This document shows positions 53,229 through 61,872 of a stretch of 64,000 bases of DNA, piece after piece (positions within the stretch are counted from its first letter, which is position 1; each line of letters opens with the position of its first letter). The stretch covers positions 19,989-83,988 of the forward strand of contig NZ_JADMWW010000008.1 in NCBI RefSeq assembly GCF_015548375.1, given 5' to 3'. The DNA is from Collinsella aerofaciens (GTDB lineage: Bacteria; Actinomycetota; Coriobacteriia; Coriobacteriales; Coriobacteriaceae). Below the pieces are notes generated by a model. That model saw only the letters and a list, made by a program, of their open reading frames with translations. It did not search any database and was not told where the DNA came from. A program made the position numbers and the translations under genes.

Positions 53229-55054
53229 CCCTGCTTCTCCTTAAGATGCTCCTTAACGCCCGGCCATTTCATGGCCTTTTCAGGCGAATATTCTTCATGC
53301 TCATGAAAGCGCTTGACCTGAAAACCGCAACCGGACGCAAGCGCAAATGAACCGCCTCTATATTCCCAGCTGTTGGACTCACAGACGATGGACTTGCCGG
53401 ACTTAGACACCTTCAGCGCGCGACCGCACAACGGGCAGAATCCGTATTTCCTTAGATTCGTCTCCTGGGCGCGCCTCTTGGCGCACTCGATGAGTATAGT
53501 CGCATCCCTCTTGGTAAGGTCGTCGTAATCTAAGTCACCTGCAGAATCGCCCAAAAGCCTCCTGATAAAAGCAACCTGCGGTTCTGAAGCGGGGTCCTCG
53601 GCCCATTTTGCCGCGCGCTCACGGTCCCAAAGGGCCCTATCGTGTGAGGTCTCATAATTCGATTCAAGCCACAGGAGTATGTCCTGCTCGGCAACATCAA
53701 GCGACCTATAATATCTGCGCTGGGTCTCCCCCAGTCTCGTAAGATCCGCGGTGCAACAGTCGAGAAGGTCAGGCTTGTATAGCGTGACCTGCCACCCCCT
53801 GTCGGATGCACCGGGACCGGCGATATTCCGATCGCCGTTGTAGTGCACGACCCACGCGATGGACCCAGTGGAAGAGAGCACGTTGACCTTGCGCGACGTA
53901 AGCACCCAACCGGATGGACAATCCTCCACTTCCTCGACCCTTCTTCCCAAATCGAGAAGCGAGCCATCGAGTTGCTTCCTGCCAACCCTGTCGGGAAAAT
54001 CACTTTCATTGAGTCCAAATAAAGTTGGCGGTGTGCAGATGCTCTTATCGTCAGAAACGCCCAAGCAGTCGATAAGCCTGAGGGACTTCTTTTCATAGCC
54101 GGTTACGGGGTCGGTGTAGAGTCTCAGCCCTCGCCCGACCATCTGCGTGTAGAGCGATGGGTTCTTCGTCGGTCGGGCCAACAATACGGTCTCAATGAGT
54201 GGCATGTCCGTGCCTTCGGTAAAAACGCCGTAGTTGATGAGGCATGGAATCTCTCGCGCCGTGAACGCGTCAATGATCTGTCGGCGCTCATCTGCCGGTG
54301 TGTTTCCATCGACAACCACAGAGCCGGGAATGAGCTCGGCCAGCGAGTAGGCATGGTGCACGCTCGAAGCGAAGACGAGTGTCTGGCCTATATGGAGTTC
54401 TTTATATGCAGCCGCGACCTGCCGGTTCGTCTCAGGGCGGTCAACGCGCTTTGCAAGCTCTCCTACCCGGAAATCGCCCATTCCGGTTCGGACGCCCTTC
54501 GTCGACCAGTCCACGATGGTTCTACGGCAGTCGATATCGCATAGATAGCCATTGGAGATTCCCCAGCGCAGATCTTTCTGAAAGACGATATCGTCGAAAA
54601 TCGCCCCGAGGCCTCGATCGTCTCCCCTCCTCGGCGTCGCGGTGAACCCGATGTGGAGGCGCGGCCTCAAGTAGTCATAGATCTTTCGATAAGACGGCGC
54701 TAGGGCATGGTGCGCCTCATCGGTGATAACCATATCGAATTCGCTAGGCTCAAAGTCTCTCTCGAGTCGATTTGCGAGCGTCTGGACAGAAGCCGAGACA
54801 ACCTCCTCGCCATGCGAGTGCAGTTCGGCCTTTTCGATGCCTACCGGGCAGCTGTAGTACTTAACCGGCTGGGTAACCAGTTCCTCGCGGTGTGAAAGCA
54901 GAAGGACCCTACCCTTCCGGGCGATCCTGCTGAAAGTTACCGTTTTTCCGAGCCCCGTTGCCATCTGCACGAGATGTGACCCGCTCTCGAGGGAGTCGCA
55001 GATATCCACACACTCCTGCTGATAGTCCCTGAGGACAATCTCATCGGGTACCAT
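53225..55054 (-). CDS. DEAD/DEAH SF2 helicase with C-terminal zinc finger
   Basis: 609 aa from the ATG at 55054, which has GGAG upstream and overlaps the previous gene by 14 bp. Motif I ATGLGKT near residue 31, DEAH (VITDEAHHAL) near 111, motif III FTATPRRGD, motif V FTEGTDMP and motif VI QMVGRGLRL. The C-terminus has a zinc-ribbon-like set (YGFCPLCG and later Cys pair). Similar to SSL2/UvrB-type helicases found on mobile elements. Probable role in DNA processing during transfer. It is translationally coupled to the sortase and the 168-aa gene. Confidence 0.85.
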   Translation of the reverse strand: MVPDEIVLRDYQQECVDICDSLESGSHLVQMATGLGKTVTFSRIARKGRVLLLSHREELVTQPVKYYSCPVGIEKAELHSHGEEVVSASVQTLANRLERDFEPSEFDMVITDEAHHALAPSYRKIYDYLRPRLHIGFTATPRRGDDRGLGAIFDDIVFQKDLRWGISNGYLCDIDCRRTIVDWSTKGVRTGMGDFRVGELAKRVDRPETNRQVAAAYKELHIGQTLVFASSVHHAYSLAELIPGSVVVDGNTPADERRQIIDAFTAREIPCLINYGVFTEGTDMPLIETVLLARPTKNPSLYTQMVGRGLRLYTDPVTGYEKKSLRLIDCLGVSDDKSICTPPTLFGLNESDFPDRVGRKQLDGSLLDLGRRVEEVEDCPSGWVLTSRKVNVLSSTGSIAWVVHYNGDRNIAGPGASDRGWQVTLYKPDLLDCCTADLTRLGETQRRYYRSLDVAEQDILLWLESNYETSHDRALWDRERAAKWAEDPASEPQVAFIRRLLGDSAGDLDYDDLTKRDATILIECAKRRAQETNLRKYGFCPLCGRALKVSKSGKSIVCESNSWEYRGGSFALASGCGFQVKRFHEHEEYSPEKAMKWPGVKEHLKEKQG

Positions 55055-55547
55055 CGCTCCAGCCTTCCTCAACGGTAAGCCCTTCCACGCCAGCCGCCAA
55101 TCCGTTGACGAGCGCGGCGTGCGCGGCGGGCCCCATCGCAAGAATCTTTTCGATGAGTTTCTGGATGTTTCCGAAATACCAATCCTCGTTCATCAAGCAG
55201 GCGTCATCGTTGAAGCCCAAGCGGTCTGGCAGCGTGATAGATAGACCGCAATCAAAATCAGATAGAGGATCGCGCGTGAGGAGGGCAAGACCATGAGACT
55301 CGACGAGAAGGGCTCTCGCCAGGTCGTCCGAGCTCACGACAAGCATCCTGTCACACAGCTCGCGATACTCGTCATTGTCACCCCCAGGCATCTTATAGCT
55401 CCTATCTAGGAATATGCCACTGTCGGGATTGGAAATATCGAGGTACTCACGCTGGAGAGCGATGCCTGATTCAAAAGACGGATCTGGCATATGCACTTCG
55501 TCGATACATCCCGTCTCGTAGTAAATCCTCAATGAAGAAGTGTTCAT
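55041..55547 (-). CDS. Hypothetical protein, 168 aa
   Basis: Not recognised. It starts 2 bp after the relaxase stop without its own ribosome site, so translation is probably coupled. Soluble and acidic, with a beta-rich first half (SLRIYYETGCIDEVHMPDPS) and a helical C-terminal ~50 residues (IQKLIEKILAMGPAAHAAL). It sits in the relaxase-helicase-sortase operon and may be a transfer accessory protein. Confidence 0.6.
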   Translation of the reverse strand: MNTSSLRIYYETGCIDEVHMPDPSFESGIALQREYLDISNPDSGIFLDRSYKMPGGDNDEYRELCDRMLVVSSDDLARALLVESHGLALLTRDPLSDFDCGLSITLPDRLGFNDDACLMNEDWYFGNIQKLIEKILAMGPAAHAALVNGLAAGVEGLTVEEGWSDGTR

Positions 55548-55549
55548 CT

Positions 55550-57373
55550 TTAAACCGTGTTCTTTCTCTCGGAAACCGTTCCGACTTCAGGACGGACATA
55601 AACCGAAGGCATTTGCGATTTCGCTGCTTTCTCGATGCTCTCGATACGGTCACTACCCTCCTGAAGAATGTGCCTTGAGGCGGCTGACTCCAATGCGGCC
55701 GCGACGGCGATCGAGTCTCTTGTCTGGATTGAAGTCGGGACGCTGAGTCTCCGGCTGTTTGACCTTCCCAGAAACTCGCCGACCGAGGGGACTCCTCTTA
55801 GGTCCCTCACTGTCCTGACTCCGATAAAACCCTCGATTGCAACGAGAGACTCATTTAGCGACTCAGCATCAGCTCGCGCATTATCGAGCGACACGGAGAG
55901 CTCACCAAGCCTGTTTCTCAGCCCATCTAGGATTAAACTCGCTTCGACGGCATAGCGCTCAGCCCCTGATGTATCGGCAGATATCTTCGATAATGCCGCG
56001 CTGCAGAAAGCGGTATCGGTATCAATTTGGGATAAAAGAGCGTTTCTCTCTTTCCTGTCTACCGGCGTAAAAGATAATGACGACTCCAGCTCGGCAAGTC
56101 TTGCTCTGGCAGACGAGATCTTTTCCGAGCGTTCAAGAACCTCCTCCGCAATGGAAATCGATGACTCGATCTCATGGACCTCGTATTCCATGGCCTCAAC
56201 CTTGAGCATCTGAGACCTGAAGGCATCCTCGACCTCCGTGACGGAGCTATACCCATTTGCGGAAATAACGGACAAGGCTTTGACTCCGGCACTAATTGCG
56301 CCGATGCCGGCGCGCTTCGATTTAGATGCAATCCTCCACTTGAGAGCTTTGTCAAAACCCTTTTCTCGCGGGGTGTACCCAATGCTCTTTGTTTTCGCCT
56401 CACTCTGTTTGTGTCTGGAGATTCTCGATTCGATATTCCCGGCTACAACATCGACGGGTATTCCGAGCCGGGCACGAATGCCGAACTCGTCGTAATTTGA
56501 ACCGAGTGAAGACGCAAGTACCTTCTTGTCGTGCCCGCCGCTATCGGGGTGCCTATAGCCGATACCCCTGCGGCTCCATTCGACCGTAAAGCCATCGGCC
56601 TCGAACATTTCTACAAACTCATCCCAGTTGGAGCTGTTTGCGATTGACCTGTCTATGGCATCTCTGATTTCCGCAACCCAACTTCGGCCTCCACGGCGCC
56701 TAAGCGAACGCTCAGCCGCACTCATGCGGACCGACTGAGTCGTTGGTTTCCTTCGTCCTTCACGTATTGCCTTACGGCGGTCAGAGAGGTCAGGCAACAT
56801 TCCCATGCCATGTTCACCGGCAATCTCTTGTGCCACGCGCGCCATGGAATCGCTGTCCTCGGGCGTTATTTGAACCTTCAATCCGCTGCTCGCGTTCACC
56901 GCATTGAGGATGACGTGCGCGTGCATGACACCGCTTGCGTTGTCGTCATGGACAGACCAGATCCACTGCCAGCCCCGATCAGCAGGCCAAACCCTCTCAC
57001 ACCATTCCTGGGCGAGCTGGCCTACCTCCTCTGCCGATGCACGGTCCCTGGGGTCAGGTGACAAAATCCATTGATAGTAATTTCTCCAGATGAGATCTGG
57101 ATTCGATTTCCTTTTCTTCTCAAACCACTCTGGGGGCTTATCCTTGCCGAATCTCTTTCTCGTCGCATCCATTACCTTATGCCATCCGTAGGGGGTATCG
57201 GGCAGCCCTGGAGAGTGGCCGAACGCCATGGAGCGTGAGGCGGACTTGTCTCCGGCAAGGTATTTTTCCATTCTCTCTTCGTGGTCCTCGGCGCTTCGAT
57301 GCCCAAATGAAAGGTAGTCATCGACCTGTTTACAGCTGCCTCCACCGCCCGAGAGCGTCTTAAGAAAGGGCAT
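55550..57373 (-). CDS. mobA: MobA/VirD2-type relaxase (MOBP-like)
   Basis: 607 aa; the ATG at 57373 follows AAAGGAGA. The N-terminal relaxase domain starts MPFLKTLSGGGGSCKQVDDYL; the metal-binding His motif MHAHVILNAVN lies near residue 150, with a WIWSVHDDN strand before it. The catalytic Tyr is probably one of the Tyr in NYYQWILS or DDYLSFG, not assigned with confidence. A long coiled-coil tail follows. It nicks oriT and pilots the strand into the recipient. It overlaps mobC by 14 bp. Confidence 0.85.
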   Translation of the reverse strand: MPFLKTLSGGGGSCKQVDDYLSFGHRSAEDHEERMEKYLAGDKSASRSMAFGHSPGLPDTPYGWHKVMDATRKRFGKDKPPEWFEKKRKSNPDLIWRNYYQWILSPDPRDRASAEEVGQLAQEWCERVWPADRGWQWIWSVHDDNASGVMHAHVILNAVNASSGLKVQITPEDSDSMARVAQEIAGEHGMGMLPDLSDRRKAIREGRRKPTTQSVRMSAAERSLRRRGGRSWVAEIRDAIDRSIANSSNWDEFVEMFEADGFTVEWSRRGIGYRHPDSGGHDKKVLASSLGSNYDEFGIRARLGIPVDVVAGNIESRISRHKQSEAKTKSIGYTPREKGFDKALKWRIASKSKRAGIGAISAGVKALSVISANGYSSVTEVEDAFRSQMLKVEAMEYEVHEIESSISIAEEVLERSEKISSARARLAELESSLSFTPVDRKERNALLSQIDTDTAFCSAALSKISADTSGAERYAVEASLILDGLRNRLGELSVSLDNARADAESLNESLVAIEGFIGVRTVRDLRGVPSVGEFLGRSNSRRLSVPTSIQTRDSIAVAAALESAASRHILQEGSDRIESIEKAAKSQMPSVYVRPEVGTVSERKNTV

Positions 57374-57764
57374 TACGTCTCCTTTCAGTCGGATATTCAG
57401 CCTCGATTGCACGCGAGAGACGCTCGCAGGCATCCATCAGACACGGCTCGACGGTATCGATTGCCGCGAATATGGCCATAGACACCCTTCTCGCTTCGGC
57501 AGCGCGCGACTGTCCCGATATCGCCTTTGCGTTTAAATTGAGCTCAGACAGCTGCGTCGAAATCGTATAGAGCTCGTCCCAGATATCCCTTAAGGTCGAT
57601 CCTGATGAGGCATTGGTCTCGTAAAGCGCCTTGTACAGAATGTACTCAGTGACACTCATGTTGAGGCTGTTTGCCAATGCACGAATGGCCTCCGCTTCCT
57701 CAACGGTGCTCCTGGCCTCTATACGGGCCCTTTTTGGCTTTTTCTCACGGGACATTTCACCCAC
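57360..57764 (-). CDS. mobC: MobC-like relaxosome accessory protein
   Basis: 134 aa. A basic head (KKPKRARIEARSTVEEAEAI), a ribbon-helix-helix-like segment (ALANSLNMSVTEYILYKAL) and a helical C-terminal half with many acidic residues. These are usual in MobC/MbeC-type proteins that bind oriT and help the relaxase. The start is GTG 57764 with AGGAGA upstream; an ATG at 57755 is the alternative. The first gene of the operon reading mobC-mobA-168 aa-helicase-srtB under regulon site 8. Confidence 0.75.
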   Translation of the reverse strand: MGEMSREKKPKRARIEARSTVEEAEAIRALANSLNMSVTEYILYKALYETNASSGSTLRDIWDELYTISTQLSELNLNAKAISGQSRAAEARRVSMAIFAAIDTVEPCLMDACERLSRAIEAEYPTERRRNALS

Positions 57765-57792
57765 GCGCCGTCTCCTAACTCATGCTTTAACA

Positions 57793-57846
57793 AGCGTAGA
57801 GCAGCGACACGTACCGTGCCGTACAACTTGGTGACATGCGGTGCCA
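57793..57846 (-). promoter_or_regulatory. Element-wide regulon promoter, site 8 (mobilisation operon)
   Basis: Minus strand: TGGCACC (57846-57840), GCA, TGTCACC (57836-57830), AAG; 31 nt on is TACGCT (57798-57793), the same hexamer as site 6. Half-site order is swapped here. The palindromic GTAC-CGTGC-CGTAC lies between them (57811-57824); oriT is probably close by but was not identified. Confidence 0.65.
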
Positions 57847-57879
57847 ATGTTTTTGCAGGTGAATGGCTATGGAATTTCT

Positions 57880-58030
57880 GGGTTACGCCATTACTGAATT
57901 ACGCACAAGCCGAATTTAAGAACAACGTAATAAGCGAACTACGGAACTGCGTAAGAGCCGAATAGCGTAACTACGTAACTACGCAACAACGTGATAAATG
58001 AACGATTGAAATTCGGTAAGCGTGAAACGC
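57880..58030. repeat. 8-bp quasi-periodic array, right copy 1
   Basis: About 18 unbroken 8-mers, for example CAACGTAA, TAAGCGAA, CTACGGAA, CTGCGTAA, GAGCCGAA, TAGCGTAA, CTACGTAA, CTACGCAA. Consensus CTACGTAA. Confidence 0.75.
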
Positions 58031-58257
58031 TTGCAACAGTCAGCCGAAACGTCGAGTAATGCCCTCGATCTAATGGGGTCATCGCTATTCAGTATTCCGG
58101 CTCGATTGACACAAGGAACCAGTCCTCTATCGAAATCCATCAGAACGTTTCTCGACGAGCCCATGAGGCACGTCTTGCTTAAAATCTCAAGGCAAGATGG
58201 GTGGCTGGAGTCGATTACGGACATCCCATTTGGTTCTATTACGGCGCATTGTTACGT

Positions 58258-58395
58258 ACATACCGAAGGAGAGACTAACGTAAAAGATGAACAGCCGAAC
58301 CGTGACATAGCTGAATAACGTAACTACGAAATATCGGAACTATGTAACAATGCAACTTCAAAATAACGATACTGTTGAACATTCAAAGAATGGGA
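58258..58395. repeat. 8-bp quasi-periodic array, right copy 2
   Basis: About 16 units such as AACGTAAA, AGATGAAC, AGCCGAAC, AACGTAAC, TACGAAAT, ATCGGAAC, TATGTAAC, AATGCAAC in constant phase. Confidence 0.7.
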
Positions 58396-58699
58396 TTCTA
58401 GTCGTACCCGCCGACACACCCCAGACGATGCCCATCGGCAAAGCAAGCACCAGCGACCCCATGCTCCCGCCTAAACGATCCGGGGAACTAGGCCTTGGTT
58501 TAAACTGACTAAGCGTTTCGTTAGCCTTATGACCCCCTTTTGGCTGATAAGTAATGAGGCGAATAACGTCAGGATCGAAGTCCAGTCCATCTGTCCGGCA
58601 CTATGCGGCACCCTGCGAATGCGAGACCGAATGCGCCGTGTTCATAATTGATTGACGACCGGCGATCATTCCAAATCAACGAAAAGAAGATGTTGGCTA

Positions 58700-58795
58700 A
58701 TAGCTCATTAACGTCAAAACGCAACTGCGTAATAACGTAACTACGTAACTACGCAGTTGCGTAGTAAAGGAATAACTGAAATACGAGAGGTGGTG
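58700..58795. repeat. 8-bp quasi-periodic array, right copy 3
   Basis: Units TAACGTCA, AAACGCAA, CTGCGTAA, TAACGTAA, CTACGTAA, CTACGCAG, TTGCGTAG in phase, at the junction of the two duplicated units. Confidence 0.7.
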
Positions 58796-59024
58796 AAAGC
58801 TTGCCGCAGCCAAGAGCGACGCTGGGTAGCATCCTTCGTCTAACGCCATAATCGCAATTCTTTGTTCTCACTCAAGCGGCATAGGGAGGCCGATCTTTCT
58901 ATCGAAATCTATCCGAGATCTTCTCGACGAACCCGTACCTCACGTATTGTCTAAGAGCTAAAGGCAAGATGGGCGGCTGGAGTCGGTTACGGATATCCCG
59001 TTTGGGTCAATTGCAGCGCATTGT

Positions 59025-59175
59025 TACGTACGTGCCGATAAGGTGAATAACGTAAAGGGCGAACAGCTGAATTGTGCAATAACTGAATAGCTGAACTACG
59101 CAACAGCGAAATATCGGAACAACGTAACCATGTAGTTGCAACAAGACGACACTATTGGACATTCAAAGAATGTAA
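59025..59175. repeat. 8-bp quasi-periodic array, right copy 4
   Basis: Units AACGTAAA, GGGCGAAC, AGCTGAAT, TGTGCAAT, AACTGAAT, AGCTGAAC, TACGCAAC, ATCGGAAC, AACGTAAC in phase; the counterpart of copy 2 in the second duplicated unit. Confidence 0.7.
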
Positions 59176-59484
59176 GTTCCGGTCGCACCCGCCCAAAACC
59201 TTAGCCGATGTCCTTCGCCAAGAACGACCAGCAGCGACCCCGGGCTCCTGCCTGAACGTACCAGGGAAACTAAGCCGTGAGTCAAATTGACCAAGCGTCC
59301 CCCATCAGTCTAATGACTCCAATTTGGCTATCAAGCAATGAGGCAAAAAACGACAGGATCGGAGTCCGGTCCAACCATACGGCGCTATTGCGGCACCCTT
59401 TGAATGCGGGACCGAATATGCCGTGCTCATAATTAATTGACGACCGGCAATCTTTCCAGATCAACGAAAAGAAATAATTGGCAA

Positions 59485-59645
59485 ACAACTCATTAACGTT
59501 AAAACGCAACTGTAGAGAGACTGAATATCGTAAATAGTGAACTGCTTAACTACGTAATACCGTAATTACAACAAAGAGGAACTACGACGTAATGCAACTA
59601 CGTAGAAACGTAACTTTGTAACGCCGTAGGCGCCGGGTTTTAGGG
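59485..59645. repeat. 8-bp quasi-periodic array, right copy 5
   Basis: Units AACGTTAA, AACGCAAC, ATCGTAAA, TAGTGAAC, TACGTAAT, ACCGTAAT, AATGCAAC, TACGTAGA, AACGTAAC, TTTGTAAC in phase. A GC-rich stretch of no clear function follows (59630-59750). Confidence 0.7.
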
Positions 59646-59754
59646 CAGAGCCCTAACAAGCGCCGCCCTGGCGGCGGTACGCTACCGGGCAAAACGCAGT
59701 TTTGTACGGCAGCGTACGACTCTTGCGGACAAAATTCAGGACCGAACGGTATGA

Positions 59755-59900
59755 TGTTCAATAGTTCTGCTATTCCGTAGTTTCGTGGTTCGCATGTTAC
59801 GGTTTGCTGCTTTTGCGTTATTGCATCTTGTCGTTATTACGTAGTTCTATAGTTCGCTTTTCCCGTTGTCCATGTATTCACCTATTCCGTATTTCAGCAG
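59755..59900. repeat. 8-bp quasi-periodic array, right copy 6, inverted
   Basis: Units GTTCTGCT, ATTCCGTA, GTTTCGTG, GTTCGCAT, GTTACGGT, ATTACGTA, GTTCTATA, GTTCGCTT: the reverse-complement orientation of copies 1-5, like the left arrays at 4.9 and 6.0 kb. Confidence 0.7.
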
Positions 59901-59910
59901 CTTGTCAAAA

Positions 59911-59983
59911 GATCTAACGGGCAATGGGGCCCGGTGATAAATGGTTTCCCATTCGATACCGGAGCCCCATTGCCCGTTAGATC
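59911..59983. repeat. 73-bp near-perfect palindrome
   Basis: GATCTAACGGGCAATGGGGC (59911-59930) pairs perfectly with its complement at 59964-59983. The inner CCGGT/ACCGG and AATGG/CCATT stems also pair around the loop TTTC, leaving only a short unpaired internal loop and one bulged base. No T tract on either side, so not a plain terminator. Confidence 0.9.
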
Positions 59984-59995
59984 GAGTTAAATAGA

Positions 59996-60033
59996 AAAAC
60001 GCCGGGGCCGTCTTTTGGCGGCCCCGGCGTTTC
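59996..60033 (-). terminator. Terminator of the DUF2786 gene
   Basis: ACGCCGGGGCCG pairs with CGGCCCCGGCGT around TCTTTTGG. TTTTTCTATTT follows on the minus strand. Confidence 0.85.
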
Positions 60034-60036
60034 GTC

Positions 60037-60714
60037 TTATGCCGATGCGGCGGTCACTCTGTCGCCTCTGCCGAACCCATAACCGGATTCATAGCCGTCG
60101 GCTTTGACATAAGGATCGCTAGTAGTCCTGACTTTAATCTTGGTCGTCCTCAAGCCGATCCCATCCATGTGACGGTTGACGGATTCGGGGACGACGATCG
60201 CGAGCGCCATGGACTCGTCATTGCTGACCTGCTCCGCATAGGCTCGCTTGAGGCCGGAGATGAAGCCAAGCATCCACGTCCCCTTTACGCCCTTCTGGCG
60301 TGAGACATTCCCGTACCCCAGAGCCTTCATTCGCGCGCAATAGGTCCTGAAGCAGTTCTCGGCCGCATTGGCGCTCGCCCTAAAACAGCACGAGGCGACA
60401 ACTGAATCCTCGCCCTCGCCAACGAAAACGACAGTCCTTCCATTGTTGCTATATGACGTGTAGGCCCTGCACCTGTAGTTCGCTGCAACAACAAGTGCAA
60501 GGGTTTTCTTCCACTCGGGAATTCGACGACCGAGATCGCAGGCCTCCTCGCCGACTTCTGCCGGTGAATCATCCAGATTGATGTCCTCCAACTTGAGGTT
60601 GTTCGAAACGAGGAGCCTCTGGAGCGCCAACGAGGCGGCACGCGCTTCGCCTTCGGTCGCGGCGCCGTCGATTAGGGCAACGATCTTCTTGATCTTCTCG
60701 TCGATGTTCTTCAT
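60037..60714 (-). CDS. DUF2786 domain protein
   Basis: 225 aa. The N-terminus MKNIDEKIKKIVALIDGAAT then GEARAASLALQRLLVSNNL is the DUF2786 signature, a small helical module common on phages, plasmids and ICEs. The rest (residues ~60-200), with WKKTLALVVAANYRCRAY and GEGEDSVVASCCFRA, resembles the C-terminal domain that often accompanies it. AGGAGATAACC precedes the ATG. Function unknown; usually grouped with SSB and DNA-processing genes of mobile elements, as here. Confidence 0.8.
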   Translation of the reverse strand: MKNIDEKIKKIVALIDGAATEGEARAASLALQRLLVSNNLKLEDINLDDSPAEVGEEACDLGRRIPEWKKTLALVVAANYRCRAYTSYSNNGRTVVFVGEGEDSVVASCCFRASANAAENCFRTYCARMKALGYGNVSRQKGVKGTWMLGFISGLKRAYAEQVSNDESMALAIVVPESVNRHMDGIGLRTTKIKVRTTSDPYVKADGYESGYGFGRGDRVTAASA

Positions 60715-60768
60715 GGTTATCTCCTTTGGAGTGGGGCGAGGACCCGGAGGCCCTCGCCATTGACGGTT

Positions 60769-61296
60769 CTAGAGATTAGGCAGCTTGTTTCGAGTGATCT
60801 GGGCTGTGGGGACACCCCAGTCATTGACGTTGATGAACAGCTGGAAACTCTGGTTCGCATAGGTCAGGTTGATGAACATGCTGCCGTTCGAGCACTCAAC
60901 GCCACCATCCGGGAAGCTGGCGACGAGCATGTCCTTCTCGGTATGAAGCTCGGACTCAAGCCACGCCTCACCGTCCTCGCCACTCCACTTGAAATGGCTC
61001 TTGACGCAATGGGGGCCGATCGCCTTGAACGGCTCGTCCGTCCAGGACCCGATTTTGCCCCATTCGTACTCGATCGCGAAGGAATAAGGATAGAAATCGT
61101 CCTTGGAACGAGTCGTGACAAACCCGAGTTCAGACATCACCTTGCAGAAATCGAATGACTCATGGTCGGGGTAATCCTCCTCGATCCCGCCAAAACTATT
61201 GCTAGCGGGAATCTTCTTCAGCTCTTCGATGACGGCTTCGAGGTCTTTCTTGGACGGAAACCTTATTTCACCGATACCGGATGCGTAGTAGCCCAT
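60769..61296 (-). CDS. Hypothetical protein, 175 aa, with GC-rich leader
   Basis: Not firmly recognised. The ATG at 61296 follows TTAGGAGGAG. The start MGYYASGIGEIRFPSKKDLE suggests a ferredoxin-like alpha/beta fold as in YubB/Api92-type plasmid proteins; this is a guess. The gene at 63020-63439 has the same ribosome site, the same first residues (MGY) and the same ~570-bp leader, but its later sequence differs. No signal or membrane segment. It lies upstream of the DUF2786 gene in the same direction. Confidence 0.6.
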   Translation of the reverse strand: MGYYASGIGEIRFPSKKDLEAVIEELKKIPASNSFGGIEEDYPDHESFDFCKVMSELGFVTTRSKDDFYPYSFAIEYEWGKIGSWTDEPFKAIGPHCVKSHFKWSGEDGEAWLESELHTEKDMLVASFPDGGVECSNGSMFINLTYANQSFQLFINVNDWGVPTAQITRNKLPNL

Positions 61297-61864
61297 CTGG
61301 CTCCTCCTAACCGCACGGCGTCGGCACCGCCCCTTGCGTGTGCCCCTCGCGACCCCGCCGCGCGTCGCTTTAGCTCTGGCGAAAGCCGCCGCGGGCAGTC
61401 GCGACCCGTCAGGGGTCTGCACGGCAACCTCCACTCCACCAGGCCCCGCGCCCTGCGCGGGGGCTTGTGCGGGGTTCCGTGCGGGCCCTTGACGGGGGGC
61501 GGCCCCCGTGGCGACGGAGCGTGCGCGGTCGGGTTCCCGCCCTGGCGCGCGGCCGCGCCCCGCGCGGGCCGTCGGCGGTGGACGCGGCTGCCGTGGCAGG
61601 GGCCGCACCGGCGCAGCCGGCGGCGGTGGACGCGGCTGCCGTGGCAGGGGCCGCACCGGCGCAGCCGGCGGCCGAGGGGGTCGCAGGGGGACGGGCCGCA
61701 TCCGTCCCCCTGCGAGGGGCGAGCGTTGTGCGCGCTTTCGACGGCCGTAGGGGCCCCGTGTGTGGCCCCAGGCTGTCGGAAGGGAGTGCAACGCGAGCCC
61801 CGGGGAATGGCCCGTGGGGGTCCAGGGGGAGGCGGCGCGGAGCGCTCCCCCTGGGCGGCAGCCG
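61288..61864 (-). repeat. GC-rich leader repeat, copy A
   Basis: About 577 bp nearly identical to 63431-64000, from the start codon of the small gene outward. Extremely GC-rich. It holds a 48-bp tandem pair (starting 61573 and 61621) and strong hairpins, e.g. GCAGGGGGACGG with CCGTCCCCCTGC near 61691-61722 and CCAGGGGGAG with CTCCCCCTGG near 61822-61855. It differs from copy B mainly by a 5-bp insert and one hairpin arm. Open frames in it are Pro/Arg-rich artefacts of base composition. Confidence 0.85.
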
Positions 61865-61872
61865 CGGCATGG

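Larger units (their letters stand above)
57960..59515. repeat. Tandem duplication of a ~775-bp non-coding unit
   Basis: Unit 1 (about 57960-58735) and unit 2 (about 58736-59515) share several blocks with offsets of 770-785 bp. Matches include CTATCGAAATC at 58127 and 58899, GGCAAGATGGG and TACGGA-ATCCC-TTTGG segments, GCGCATTGTTACGTAC, and ATTGACGACCGGC at 58651 and 59436. Between blocks the sequence has diverged. No convincing gene is present in 57850-59900. The unit carries 8-bp arrays at its ends and middle. Confidence 0.7.

Noticed and set aside
58022..58318. 98-aa frame in the periodic-repeat region
   Set aside because: The frame is not preserved in the second duplicated unit and has no ribosome site.
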